Shown piece after piece: positions 14,001 through 24,652 of a stretch of DNA of 64,000 nt (position 1 is the first letter of the stretch; each line of letters opens with the position of its first letter). The notes beneath the pieces were generated by a model, which saw nothing but the letters and a program-made list of their open reading frames with translations, was not told the DNA's origin and did not search any database. Source of the DNA: Amphiura filiformis. Taxonomy: Eukaryota > Echinodermata > Ophiuroidea > Amphilepidida > Amphiuridae. The stretch is from positions 12,779,094 to 12,843,093 of the forward strand of contig NC_092647.1 in assembly GCF_039555335.1 (NCBI RefSeq). The letters are read 5' to 3'. Made by a program: the position numbers and the translations under genes.

Positions 14001-17000
14001 ATACATACACACACACACCCCCCCCCCCACACACACACACACACACGCACGGACAGACAGAAATAGTGATTACTAAGTCCCATCCTGAACAAAGTTCAGG
14101 CGAGACAAAAACGGATTGATCGATTCTCTTCTTTTAAAGTTTGGAACATAGACTGATTAGTTATGCATCGATTGAGCAGGTTTTGTTGCTACTTTTTATC
14201 ATCTTCATTGCAAAATACAGCCATTCATGAAATTTTCGACCAAAAAAAAGTTGCATTTTTCTACATAGGCTTTTTATGCTTCAATTTGTGTTTGACCATT
14301 TTTTCCCATTTAGTGAGTATTTTAATCAAAAAGAAGCATCTTTAATTTAATTAAATTTAAGCTTTTCCTGATTTAGGTGTCTCACATTCAAAAACAGTTT
14401 TTATGGTTCAGTGAATAATTACAATGAATGCTGCAGCTTATTAATGTCTTTCAATAATGAAAAGGCCTTCCTTCGTGTGAGATGGCTTCCAAGCATGTTC
14501 TTCTCTGCTGTTGGTCAAGCTGGTTCCCCGCATGCATGCTGCAGGATTTGCTGCAATGTCCTTTAAGGTGGTGTTGTCCCTCAATTGTACGCTTGTAAGA
14601 AGTTGAGTCTTGATAACAGCCACCCATATAATGATTTTTGAACCATTCAAGGAATGACCAATGAATTAAGTGTACTGGGATCCAGCATAAAAGATTTAAC
14701 CAAAAATCTGTTGGTCCATTGGTTAAATTAATCAATGAACACAAGATTTATCATTGAAGTTACAGTTGTACCTTCCTAATAAATTTAATTAGAATGAAAA
14801 ACTTGTTAAATTTACGCATGTTTAATGCATACAAAGAGTCAATTTAGAAAAGTATGCCTCCATGATTTCTCACTAAAACCATAAAACATGTTTGAAATGT
14901 GTAAAAATTAATTCATGAACATCTAATTCTAAACTTAAGTTATTTTGATAAAAAAACAAAAATATAAAGAAACATTCCTTTTTGATTAATTTGCTTAAAG
15001 TGGAAGAGGTCTGAAACCAAACGTGATGCATAAAAAGCCTATGTAGAAAAGTACAACTTTTTTTGGTCAAATGGCAAAATTTCTCAGTGAAGATGGTAAA
15101 AGATAACAACTAAACCCTGTTCACTTGATAACTAATCAGTCTATGTTCCAAACTTTAAAACAAGAGAATTGATCAAGCTGTTTTTGGATTATACCAAAAT
15201 GTCTAAGGGGGGGGGGCTTACTTTTTTTGTACCGTTTATGTTGTCTATATGGGTAGTGAACACCATATAGAGTGCAGCTATGACCAAGTTTGATATCAAA
15301 TTGGATAAATTGAGTGCAATGCACATATTGGTTCAACTTTTGCAAAATAGCATCCCCTAAATGCAGTCTCTGTTTTACGCAGCCTCCATTTCAGCTTAAA
15401 ATTTATTCAACCTACCTGGGTCTCTCTTGACATATCTGATGCATAATGGTTGCCGTTCTTGTATTGCCTTGCCATATTTTTTAACATGTTCCACAGAATC
15501 ATCATCCTCTCCATATTGTAGGGTAAGTATCATGGTTATGAAAACCAAATTATTGCAGTTAAACAATTTGAAGCTCTCAAGGCACTTTATTAAACTGTCT
15601 ACATCATGGATTGCATCAATTCTCTTTTGATGAATACCTGTGTCTGTTGTGAAAGTAAGTAAGACTTAAGTAAGTAAGTGAATGTTGGATGTCATCAATT
15701 CCAAACTTTTTGAACAAATCATCAGTGGCGTAACTAGGGGGCAGGGGGAAACGTGCCCCGGGCGCCACCAAAATTAATTAGTGGTAGGCCTTATTTGTCC
15801 AAAATTTTGTGCTCCACGCGTAATTGTTTCAAGAATGGGGGCGCCATTATGTATGGGTGGGGGGTAGGGGTGCCAATTTTGTTTCTTGCCCCGGGCATTA
15901 CCAACCCTAGTTACACCACTGCAAATCATATAATAAAAAATGTGTCTGGCTATAGTTTGAGATAATCATCATCACCAAATATTTCTTTGAAAATATGTTC
16001 TCCTAAGTCAAACTGTTTATATTTTGAAAGCCATTATAATAGTATACTAATTTTCAAATGGTATAACTGGTGTAATCAGCATGAATCCATGGGTAACACG
16101 CATGAAAGTATCATAAACTTCATTGGTTCCTATTATCTTTCAATCCAATAAATCTTGCACACTAGAGATTCCCTAAATATGTTCTTCTTACCCGACAAGT
16201 CAAGACGAATAAAAACGGGACAATGTTACTCACAAGTCAAGAGGAGAATTTTGTTGTGTTTTTGCTGGAATCGACCATTAACACTTATGCGTTGTGCATG
16301 TACATGTATGTGCATTAGCAAATACATGCGTTGTATGTGCATGAATAATTTTTGGGGACAAATAATGTTTTAATGTTCTGACACTAAAATCACTTATAAT
16401 TTTTAAGTCCCGGTACTCTTGCAGCAAAATTAACAGTTTCAGTTCAGGTTTAAGCGCAACTTTGGAATCTGCATTTTTTTTTTGCATCAATAGCCCAAAT
16501 ATTTTTGCCAAGGTGATCCATTGAATGAAAAAGATGCAGATTCCAAAGTTACACTTAAACCCATTGAAAATGTTAATGTTACTGAGAGTACCATGTGATG
16601 TTAGTGTTATATAGGCTCAGCCTTTCAATTCAACTTTGGAATCTGCATCTTTTTTTCACAAACAGGGTTCAAGGGGCTATTGACACACATACAGAGTGTA
16701 TCAAAATGATTGCTACCCATCAATATGCAGTGAGCATGACCAGGGACAAGTGATTTGTGCAGAAAAAAATAGCCAATTGCGCGGAGATTGCGCAGAACTT
16801 TTTTTCAGTGCAAATCATGTATCCCTGCCTATAGGAAAAAAATAGCCAATTGCGCGGAAACAAATTTCCACTCAAATCACTTGTCCCCGAGCATGACCAA
16901 GACCGCCACATCAAAATATAGTATAACATCCATCTAATTTGTTCATTTATGTTATAAATGGTTTGTAAGGTATTAATCCATGCAGAACATAACTTTTTTT

Positions 17001-20000
17001 TGTTATTTCAATTTGAAAATTTGGAACAATTCTGGAATTCTGGATTTCCGCAAACTATACCCCAAACTCTGACCGATCCTAACTCTAATCTAGCACACAG
17101 GGTGTGTGGGGCAAACCAGAATTATGCAGGAAATTTGGATGCAGGCACAGATTTTTAGTTACTATCTTCCAACAGCGGGTATGTTTTGTGATGTGTCTAA
17201 AAATTGTTTTAAAACTCACCAATTTCTAATAGAGTTTTCATATCCACAACATCTGCTTTAGAAATGCGTTTCTTTAGATTCCTTTTCAACATATTGTAAG
17301 CTAGATTTGATGGCATCGCATCAGCACCTTGTGGTAGCTCTTCCACTTCATTTGTTGCAGATTCTGCAATGTGAAATTGTAAATTAAAATACAAGTTATC
17401 TCTTTGGTTTCTGCAATTAATTGTTTTAAAAAGAGGCATTCAGAGATTTTTGAGTTTAAAAATTTGTTCCCATAATTTGTTTTTATGGAGACTAACGCCC
17501 TGCGGGGCAACCCGAAAATACACAATTTATGCCATGGACCGATCGGGACCGACTCGGACCAGAAGCGGATCAGATTGAATTTTTTTTAAATTTACAGATC
17601 GGGGTGGATCGCCGGGTCAGGGCGGATTGGGGTGAGTTCTCGCTGAGTTGAAATGGACCGGGGTTTTTACTATCGGCTTGATGAGTCAAGATCAGTGATG
17701 AGTATCGCCAGAAGTATTACACAACAGCGGTGTTGTTTTCACCAATTTCTTTATTCACAGTAATATTTCACTTCAGGTGAGTGCAAGTGCCCGTAATATA
17801 ATTTTATAAATCCATAATTATTATGAGTATGGGTGAGTGCATACATGTAGATCATTCTTAGTTTTCATTCAACATTGATTGGATCCGATTTGAAACTTCG
17901 GATTTGGAAAAACCAGAATTGATCGGAATGAGGTTTTAAAACATCATTTATAACACATTTATTAGTTTGTTCCAAAAATGCTAAGATTATAATTTTGACA
18001 AATTACTTGACTCACCAGTTTCTGCTGCAGCTTTGGATCCATTAGCATAGTAATTCTGTATAATATATACATCTCCACGTCCACCTCTTTGTAGCTCTGT
18101 TTTTAATTCTTTTATCATCGCCTCTGTAATAGTCATGCTACGGATCTGGATATTGAAAATTCAAAAGAATCTCACATGTTCTTTAACTGCAACAATTTAG
18201 TATAAATGTAAGAAATAATATTTTACATTATGTACTCCCAATTCCAAAAAACAGCAATCAATTGAAAAAAAAAGTACAGCATTTGACCTATTTAATAACC
18301 AGACACTATAAGTTGTTCACCTCCGGGGCCCTTACATGTATCAAAGACTTGCTCATCTGGATATCAAATTAATCACTGGCCATTTTATTTGTCACTGATG
18401 TATACATGAAAGATAAATAATCATTTTCAGGTTTTCATGACTTTTTTTAACATTTTCCTAAATTTTCAGCAACAATTTCCTAATTTTCAAGAGTCAACTT
18501 ATATTATTCCAAAAATACTTAAATAGCATACTTTGTGCTAAAAATCTAGAATCAGATTGAGAACCTCTGGCCATGCTACCCCCTACCAATTCAAGTAACG
18601 TCACTGTACTCCATACGTGTATGTATCTTCAGATATTGGGGGAAAATAAAAGCCTTTAGCCACACATATAACTTAAGCAAATCAGCTACTTAATAAGCAT
18701 ATATTTTGTGCTGAAAATCTAATCAGGTTGAGAACCCCCGTACACCCCCACATGTAATCACCTCCAAACGTGGACGCTGTTTAGGACTATATAATATGCA
18801 ATCATGGTCGTCTGAATCTGTACTCATTCGACATACCGAGGTCGTTTTCTGTCATTTTGTTTGTGTATTTTTGTGTGTATGGAATTTAACCTAGCAACTG
18901 CGGAAGTTATATTTCACATACGATAGAGAATGTTATTCGCAAATACATTAGACATAAAATTGGGCTCATTTGCAGACCTCCTTGAACCAAGGATGGTCCC
19001 CCATTGCAGAGTGGTCCACGGTTTAATTGTGAAGTGCGAGTGTGTGTCCTGTCTACTGGCATACACCTACAAGATCCTCATCATGTCTAAACACAGGGTT
19101 TGGGTAAACCACATGCCACATTAAATTTGCCAACTTCTCATCAGCTTTGAGGCACTATCTTCTTTTCTTTGGCTTAATCACAATTTAAAGACACAATGCC
19201 ACCTTAACATTTCTACAACTGTACCTCTTTCAGTTCGTCACTGAGTGTGTTTGCTTCTACCTCCGTGAAATGACCCAAGTCTATCATCAGGTTTACAAAG
19301 GCCTCAATTTGTTTGAAATATGTTTCAAGTTCAGTTGAGTCCACCTTAAGTTGATGTCTAACGGCTAAATGATCCAAATCACACCGTATCTCAAATGCCT
19401 GTATAATATAATAAAGCAACAAACTTTTTTTTAAAGTGAAGGTTATACAAAACTAATTAAACAAGCAACTAATACCATCTTATGTACTTACATGTAAAAT
19501 TACTATTGTTGTTTATTATCTTTTGATGGTGAAAATAAACTTGAGAACTTAAGATGACAAGTTCTACCAAGCAAGTCAAGTAAATCTATCATTGCTACAT
19601 GCATTATTAGGCCTGTTATCGACACATGATTTCTAATTCTAATTGGTGACAAAAATATGACAATCGACACGTTTCGAAACTCGTAATTAGATTTAAAAAT
19701 GCTGAAAAAAGTTGATAGATAAGCTTAAAATCACGCCGATATGAGTTACGATTGTTCGTTCTACTTCCGGGTTCAGGTCAACTTTGGGAGGTAATTTTCG
19801 ACTTTCCAATGTAAATGTGATTCGGACAAAATAGCATGGAAATTTCATTTTTTTCTTTTTGATATGTGTCGTAAAGTGTTGAAAAAGGACTTTATTTGTG
19901 TTGAAAAAGGATTTATTTTAACATGTTGGATTTAGGGTCATAACGATAATACGTCAGTCGATAACAGGCCTATGCATTATACATGTATAATATATGTACA

Positions 20001-22279
20001 TTGTATAATACAAACCAAGCCTGCTTGTAACCAGTCTAATCTCTTTCTAGTGCCTCCATGAGTAATAAATGTACAGGTGGTGCCATTTCGCAAACACATT
20101 AAACAAAGAAATAATTGCTTTGCTTCTGTTCCTCATCATTAAGCCTATGTATTGTAACAAAATTTAGTTTTACCAAAAACTATATACAGTACATGTACAT
20201 CATGTACATGTAGCAATTGCGATTATAATTTTCAAGCACATAATATGTTATCTATTATAATATTATCTGTTCACTACCTGCTGTATGATCTTCCCATATT
20301 CTTCTTGTTTCTCTTTATCTTCAGGTTCAGGGTTGAGCTGTGGATTTAAATACAATACAATCATGTTCAAAACAGAAATTTCAAAGCTTAAAATCAAATT
20401 TAATCAATTGAAATGCAATAATCATGCAGGTGCTCAATTTCATCAAACTTTGCAGGAATCAGCTAGTATAATAAGGTTTTCAAAATGCACATGGATGAAA
20501 ACCATTTGTGACATGATCAAGGGGAATGAGTCGGATGTCGCTAATATTGTTTTTGAGATATTGGCAAAAACAGTATTCAAATTCTTTTGCTTTATATTGT
20601 TTTTAGCCATTGATAAATTGCTCACAACTTGTTAACCAGATGTCTGATTTTGATGGGGTTTGCAATCAATATGTAGCATTCGCAAACTGCCAGAAAATAC
20701 AATTGGCGACATGTGACTCACTCCCCTTGAGAAATTATTGGTTCTTAGTCTTGTTGCTGCCATGGTGCTTGTACAGGCCAAACCAACTGACCAATAGGAG
20801 TCATCATTTGACCGGGTCAGTCATCTAGTCATTCATGTTTTGGTTCCATTCAGTCATACAAAATTTTTCTCACCCACCTCTCCCAATGAGAAAGGGTAAT
20901 TAATTGGTGGTTAATAATGAAATTATATTTAATCTTGTATCTATTAAGATCGTGCTGCAATCATTTTTGTGAGGAGTATGAACGTTAATATTGCAAAAAG
21001 GAAAATATAGTACCAGGCTGCAGTTTTTATCCTTGGGCTTTTGAAAATTAACTTTCTCTCACATTCATTCTTTCAGTCATTGCAACTTCCAAGTCATGAA
21101 TACATGCATGTACCTTGAGGCTTCTCCCGGGAATTTTGCAGATGGAGCAACTGAATGTACGCACTTATCATAGAATGAAAAAATTTTATTGTTTCATCAC
21201 AAATTTTGCACATTCTTTTTTTTTAAAGCTTAAAAGCTCTCATGACAGAAGGTGAATTTCTCTACAATGACAACACAACTAACAGAAGCAACACTTTGAA
21301 GTATTGTACACTCATCTATGTGATATCCTGTATTTGTTGCAGGCATTGTGTATGATAGAGAAATAATTACCTTTGTTACGATTTTCTCTAACTTCTCCCA
21401 TGACCCACAGCATACGCTGTCATCTTTCAGTATCTGCTGGACCTGATGTTCTCTCCTTTCTTTACACACCAACAATGGACCAAAGTTCTTGATAACAAGT
21501 AGTAAGCTTCCTTCATCAAATTCATCGAATGAAGCCATCTGATGAAACTTCTTCAACTTATCCTTTGGTATTTTGAAGACAAATGCTTTGGCAATTTGAA
21601 GAGGATCCTTGTGGAATTCAAAGAGGATCAGATTTTCCCAATTTATATTTATCTTTTTTTTGCCAGACGAATACTGGTTTATGGCTGCTTTTACAGAATC
21701 TACCCACAGGAGACAATTGTCACAGTACCCTTTCTTTTCCATTGTGGGTCCCGATTGCTTCGTATCAAGTTTGCGACACACTTCGGGAGTTTCACAGGAA
21801 CCTATAACAGGTTTGACCAGATGATGCCATTGCTTGACAACTGCCTCTACACATGGGGCCGCCTTGAGGGTCACTTCCACCAAAGCTCTCTTAACTCTCA
21901 CAAAGTTTTCTATCGTTCCATCTTTGGCACCTCTGTTTATGTCATTATTATTTCCTACACCTGCTGGACTTCGCTCAGTTGTTGTGGAGGTGACAGTAGA
22001 ACCAGTTTCGCTACATGTACCTCTGCTATTGTTGTCAGTGCCTCGAGAGTTGAACGTAGAATTGGGTGTGTCATCTGCATGTACATCTTCCTCTTCAATG
22101 CCACCACTTGAGTTTGATGGTGCATCATTTATCTGGATGTCATTTAAGGAATTCTGCATCTCAGTGTCACCAAACAAGTCCAATGTATCACTTTTGTCTC
22201 CATCTTCAGATTGTGGTGAGTTGTCAGAAGAATCTGAGTCACTTTCATCACCCGGTTTTCTCCACATAGAGGAACTCAT
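4664..22279 (-). CDS. HEPN-like / DED-like multidomain protein, 775 aa, eight coding exons
   Basis: I assembled this gene from eight minus-strand exons whose GT-AG sites and phases all agree: 22279-21371, 20337-20278, 19398-19225, 18145-18016, 17363-17220, 15643-15416, 6988-6692 and 5049-4664. Together they give 2328 nt. Residues 1-120 are acidic and Ser-rich. Residues ~122-380 resemble the DZIP3/hRUL138-type HEPN family: CDNC at 186-189, INWEN from 212, KDPLQIAKAF after it, and a later VRHQLK where active HEPNs carry an R-x4-6-H motif. Residues ~443-535 resemble a death effector domain (ISKADVVDMKTLLE, then a predicted helix around LIKCLESFKLFNCNNL). Residues ~549-647 form a small alpha/beta-like domain seen in invertebrate immune-type proteins. 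The tail (648-775) is Glu/Lys-rich coiled coil, then acidic. Known DED and HEPN proteins act in apoptosis, innate signalling and RNA/ubiquitin pathways; the role here is inference. Upstream coding exons are not excluded. Confidence 0.75.
5388..5665. mobile_element. long hairpin (fold-back MITE) in an intron
   Basis: The left arm around CAAAACGATGCACTTGTCGG is matched by the right arm around CCGACAAGTGCATCGTTTTG. The arms run about 130 bp with few mismatches and meet near 5530. It lies between coding exons 7 and 8 of the HEPN-DED gene. Confidence 0.85.
6692..6988 (-). CDS. HEPN-DED gene, coding exon 7, alpha/beta-like domain
   Basis: A 297-bp exon, phase 1 to 1 (GTGTAACAG acceptor, GCAG|GTATGT donor). 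It forms one self-contained module: a strand (YVFVELKIEGDV), a helix, a strand (RFAALNEGCIVVVFLIPPES), a helix, and a strand ending EGEEYISVQDV. I recall this fold from NLR- and TIR-like proteins of lancelets and echinoderms, but cannot name a Pfam entry with certainty. Confidence 0.75.
7049..7593. mobile_element. MITE with ~150-bp terminal inverted repeats
   Basis: The left end (AACTTACCAGGTAAGAAATT) and the inverted right end (AATTTCTTACCTGGTAAGTT) match well for over 100 bp; further in, CATATGAGTGGAAGC pairs with GCTTCCACTCATATC. The centre has no protein. It lies in the 8.4-kb intron of the HEPN-DED gene. The ends contain ACCAGGTAAG, a good donor consensus. Confidence 0.85.
7735..7830 (+). 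repeat. tRNA-like SINE fragment
   Basis: GGTTCTAAACC resembles a tRNA B box, preceded at tRNA-like spacing by GTGGCAAGGTAGG as a possible A box, and the 3' end is AT/T-rich. The cloverleaf is not intact, so this is a SINE-type relic, not a tRNA gene. Confidence 0.45.
7936..8264. mobile_element. TTAA-flanked MITE, GGGGTACTACACCC family
   Basis: TTAA sits on both sides. The inverted ends read GGGGTACTACACCC (left) and GGGGTGAAGTACCCCC (right). The arms (AAGACAAGCGGTTC against GAACCGCTTATCTTGGGTCA) fold into a hairpin. Relatives lie at 22448-22716 and 59891-60221. Confidence 0.8.
8265..10600. other. intron of HEPN-DED gene, no further feature
   Basis: Several open frames of 60-80 codons occur without conserved features. 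An octamer-like ATTTGCAT inside GCTCATTTGCATGAGC at about 8461 is the only notable short motif. I see no gene. Confidence 0.5.
10620..12711. repeat. tandem array of ~109-118-bp units rich in TGACC half-sites
   Basis: About 17 imperfect units share ATGTTGACTGTACCCACC, AAGTTTCATGCCCATA and TTTGACCTCAGATGACCCC. Early units (10620-11300) are more degenerate; those from 11340 are close to uniform. Starts of GTTGACTGTACC at 11343, 11452, 11570 and 11685 show the period. Each unit carries up to four TGACCT/TGACCC hexamers. The array lies wholly in the 8.4-kb intron of the HEPN-DED gene; open frames across it are repeat artefacts. Confidence 0.9.
12712..13306. repeat. two tandem copies of a 293-bp unit
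   Basis: Copy 1 (12712-13004) and copy 2 (13005-13306) both start GAACATTTGACTCGATGTAG and end in a G-rich tract before CTAATG. Mismatches are few. GAACATTTGACTC also occurs in the upstream 115-bp units, so the sequence arose inside or next to that array. Confidence 0.9.
13330..13430. repeat. residual unit of the half-site array
   Basis: GTTGACCGTACCCACCAAG, TTTGACCTCAGATGACCCC and GGATGACCTTGGGTGACC show this is a displaced array unit on the far side of the 293-bp tandem pair. Confidence 0.75.
13431..14110. repeat. dispersed repeat with TTATGCAAATTA words and (AC)n tract
   Basis: GCATAAATTATGCAAATTA-type words recur three times. GATCCTCTGGTCATACTACCCCCTACGAAT is repeated in altered form at 18560-18590. 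An AC microsatellite occupies about 13999-14047, followed by AAGTCCCATCCTGAACAAAG. It looks like the end of a dispersed retroelement-like repeat of unknown class. Confidence 0.55.
15416..15643 (-). CDS. HEPN-DED gene, coding exon 6, second half of DED-like domain
   Basis: A 228-bp exon, phase 1 to 1, with donor CCCAG|GTAGGT. Two acceptors six bases apart (exon from 15643 or 15637) both keep the frame, so two amino acids may be optional. It encodes RIDAIHDVDSLIKCLESFKL, FNCNNLVFITMIL and a charged helix ending RYVKRDP. The pattern fits DED helices 3-6. Confidence 0.75.
15723..15921. mobile_element. hAT-like MITE with 8-bp target duplication
   Basis: The ends are CAGTGGCGTAACTAGGG and CCCTAGTTACACCACTG, a common hAT-type terminus. 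CAAATCAT occurs immediately on both sides (15715-15722 and 15922-15929). The element is 199 bp with no transposase and lies in an intron of the HEPN-DED gene. Confidence 0.9.
16450..16655. repeat. inverted and direct copies of AACTTTGGAATCTGCAT
   Basis: The word occurs forward near 16457, inverted (ATGCAGATTCCAAAGTT) near 16535 and forward near 16630. This gives a small hairpin-like arrangement in an intron. Confidence 0.6.
17220..17363 (-). CDS. HEPN-DED gene, coding exon 5, first half of DED-like domain
   Basis: A 144-bp exon, phase 1 to 1 (ACATTGCAG acceptor, ATTG|GTGAGT donor). It encodes a linker and then NMLKRNLKKRISKADVVDMK, which matches helices 1-2 of a death effector domain. The domain continues in the next exon across a phase-1 intron. 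Confidence 0.75.
18016..18145 (-). CDS. HEPN-DED gene, coding exon 4 (aa 382-424)
   Basis: A 130-bp exon, phase 0 in and phase 1 out (TATCCAG acceptor, ACTG|GTGAGT donor). It encodes a helix (ITEAMIKELKTELQ) and a Gly-rich turn (RGGRGD). It is too short to stand out as an open frame; I recognised it from its splice sites and matching phases. Confidence 0.7.
18530..18760. repeat. second copy of the dispersed repeat at 13.6 kb
   Basis: GAACCTCTGGCCATGCTACC and the following CCCCTACCAAT match GATCCTCTGGTCATACTACC at 13610. A further AATCAGGTTGAGAACCCCCG follows at 18720. The copy is shorter and lacks the AC tract. Confidence 0.5.
19225..19398 (-). CDS. HEPN-DED gene, coding exon 3 (aa 324-381)
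   Basis: A 174-bp exon, phase 0 to 0, with acceptor ATTATACAG and donor AAAGAG|GTACAG. It starts AFEIRCDLDHLAVRHQLKV and continues with a long amphipathic helix. The DLDHLAVRH stretch sits where HEPN proteins usually carry the RN...H active motif; the Asn and the normal spacing are missing, so RNase activity is doubtful. Confidence 0.75.
20278..20337 (-). CDS. HEPN-DED gene, coding exon 2 (aa 304-323)
   Basis: A 60-bp exon encoding LNPEPEDKEKQEEYGKIIQQ. The acceptor is ATCCACAG and the donor CAG|GTAGTG, phase 0 on both sides. It is charged and helical, and links the two parts of the HEPN-like region. Confidence 0.7.
21371..22279 (-). CDS. HEPN-DED gene, coding exon 1 (aa 1-303)
   Basis: This is the longest exon. 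The start ATG is at 22279, seven bases inside an acceptor (TTTTTTTAG, exon from 22286), so a noncoding or upstream coding exon lies further out. The frame stays open through those seven bases. It encodes the acidic Ser/Asp N-terminus and the first part of the HEPN-like domain (CDNCLLWVDSVKAAI, ININWENL, DPLQIAKAFVF). The donor is AAAG|GTAATT, phase 0. Confidence 0.8.
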
Positions 22280-22447
22280 GCTGCATCTAAAAAAACAGAA
22301 TGGGGGGGGTTACAAGAAATACATTATTTTATTTTATGTGATGTATGTATGGGCATAGTAGTCAAGTTAGCTCAATCGATAAGGAGTTCGACTATAAATC
22401 ACTGCGCTTTTTTTTTTTTTTTTTAAATGCTTAAATAGCAAATTTGT

Positions 22448-22716
22448 TATCAAATGAAGGTGGCACTATATACACCCCTTGATAAATTTGTGACCATTTT
22501 TGCATTTTTCTCAAAAAATAATAACACACTGGTAAGATAGGGGCAAGGAATCCAGACTTTACTACACTGGACTTTCAGTGACTCAAGACAAGCAGTACAT
22601 TATTTATGATAAGAAAAGAGGTACTGCTATAGAATGTACCTCATTAAAACATAATAAACCACTTGTCTTGAATCACTGAAATTTCAGTGAAGTAATTGAA
22701 ATCCTTGCCCCTATAA
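22448..22716. mobile_element. diverged copy of the GGGGTACTACACCC MITE
   Basis: It shares TTTTTGCATTTTTCTCAAAA, AATAATAACACACTGGTAA, GGGGCAAGGAATCC and the TTTCAGTGACTCAAGACAAG hairpin arm with 7936-8264. The outer ends are worn and the right end is truncated. Confidence 0.75.
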
Positions 22717-22929
22717 TGGTCGTATGCCATGAACTGGGTACGCTAAAATGGGGGAGCCATTACAATTCAACTTTTTTTTTCAAGTTTCATTCTAGTTTAT
22801 TCTTTTAAGTACTTGACTGTGTTCAAAGTATTTGGGATCAATTTATTGCTAGAAGTCTGCTCTAAAAATAAAACCATTTCTAGTCCATTTGGACTATTTA
22901 TATTGTGAGAGTTATAGTAAAATGAGCCA

Positions 22930-23165
22930 GTCCCCCGGGGGGCCACTCAGCTATATTGGTGTACACATGCGTGAACAACGGTTTTAAAAACACCCCCTAA
23001 ACAGGTTCTACCCTGTTTTTCAAAATCACCCCCTTAACAGGTTTTTAGCGCACTTGCTTTCCCACCCAAAAGTACCCCCCTAACAGGTTCTGGTCAAAAT
23101 GGGACCCCTTAGCAGCTTTTTTATTAAGGTGGAATCCCCCCGGTTTGGGTGATCTGGAATCTAAA
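22930..23165. repeat. CCCCCTAACAGGTT repeat cluster
   Basis: Four imperfect copies of CCCCTAACAGGTT occur within 230 bp, beginning next to GGCCACTCAGCTA. The inverse arrangement (TAGCTGAGTGGCC) ends a similar block at 31090-31265, so the two are opposite-strand members of one family. Confidence 0.55.
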
Positions 23166-23713
23166 GCTTGTCTAGGTAAACTTAGTGAATGAAACTTCCC
23201 ATAACTACATTGTAGATGGCATGTATACCTTAAACAATTTCAAAATGGTCATATTCACCCGTTGCCATGGTAACGGTCGCCATATTGGATTTGGTAAATT
23301 TCAAAGGTAGATACCTTTGGAACATGATATCTCAAAAAGTGTTTTATCAACAGAAATGAAATTTTGGGAATGTGTTCTTCATAGACAGGACTCAAATTCA
23401 AAATTTAATAATTATTGTTGTATGCTATTTTGATGCTGCCATAGCAACAACATAGTTCCCAAGCTTGGAATTACAAACTTCTAGTTCAATTTATCGCCCT
23501 GCAATGCATATCAGCAACACTCAGTTCAAATTTGAAGTTCATACATGTACCTCAAATACTTTTTGAGATATCATGTTCCGTGTGGACATGTGTTCGCGAA
23601 AAAAAGTCTTTGAGATATCAGCAATTTAGTGAATTTTAGTCTAGAAACACTGTTTTTAGGATTTTTTATATTTTAGAAACACTGTGTTATTACAATTTTG
23701 ATTTGGAAAAGAT

Positions 23714-24007
23714 CAGGGCTGTCAACTTTTTGGAATTGCTTGGCGTGAGACACGCGTACCGGGATCTGCCGAATCCAATGTTCATTTTGTACCATGATTA
23801 TTTGAGCCACGGTGCTCGAGAATGTGAAAAGCGGGGTGGTAGGAGCAGCAAATTATTCATGACGATGCGTGAGATTTTACTCATTTTCCAGCTTTTTGCG
23901 TGAGGTTTACTACCTAGGCGTGAGATTATACGACCTTGGCGTGAGACCGTGAGAAAGTGACACAATGCGTGAGACTCACGGCCAATGCGTGAGAGTTGAC
24001 AGCCCTG
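23714..24007. mobile_element. hAT-like MITE, CAGGGCTGTCAACT family
   Basis: The inverted ends are CAGGGCTGTCAACTTT and AGAGTTGACAGCCCTG, flanked by AAAAGAT at 23707-23713 and 24008-24014. The inside repeats GCGTGAGA/TGAGATTTTAC several times. The same subterminal motif (GTAAAATCTCACA) appears in the element in the RNF113A 3'UTR. Confidence 0.85.
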
Positions 24008-24436
24008 AAAAGATATACTTGAATTAACACAAATAATAGTGAAGATTAGAGGTCAAAATCTTGATTATTTTTTGAGATATGATTTTTTAAAGAGAAAAAC
24101 GTTAAATATCGCAGCTTGAGAAAACAATCAAATACATAAGAATTAATTTTAAAAAAATTGCCTTGCGAAGTTACATTTTTGAATATAACTTTTGAATGGA
24201 AGCTCCGATTGTTGTCAAACAAAAAGCAAAAGAAAGGTATTTTTTTCCTTAATTCCAATTTATAAAGTTAATATTTTTGCCCACAACCGGGGGGATTCCA
24301 CCATTAAATTCAACAATACACTTTAATGGAGAGGGTCACAATGGCTTTCATAAACAGTAATCATCAATCCTCCTTTTGAAAAAAAAAATACCCTGGAATT
24401 TGATATCATAGATAAAAAAAAAGCTAGTAGTACAAT

Positions 24437-24652
24437 CAGCGTTCGAAAATTTGGTTGTCCGGTTGCCCGGGACAACTAAAAAAGTCACCGGACAACCAAA
24501 ATACTGATTCGGTTGTCCGCAGGACAACCATAAATCTGTAGCCACAAATCACCTTTGTACATACGGACAACCAAAAACTTAGACGGACAACCAGATATTG
24601 TAATCTGGTTGTCCGTGGGACAACCATTTATTTTTCCTTAATTCGAACACTG
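24437..24652. mobile_element. hAT-like MITE with GGACAACCA repeats
   Basis: The ends are CAGCGTTCGAA and TTCGAACACTG; the 8-bp duplication AGTACAAT lies at 24429-24436 and 24653-24660. The 216-bp body is made mostly of GGACAACCA in both orientations, typical of subterminal transposase-binding repeats. Confidence 0.9.

Noticed and set aside
21542-22358. Long plus-strand frames (189 and 174 codons)
   Set aside because: They are antisense shadows of the large minus-strand exon, which has matching splice sites, phases and domain content.
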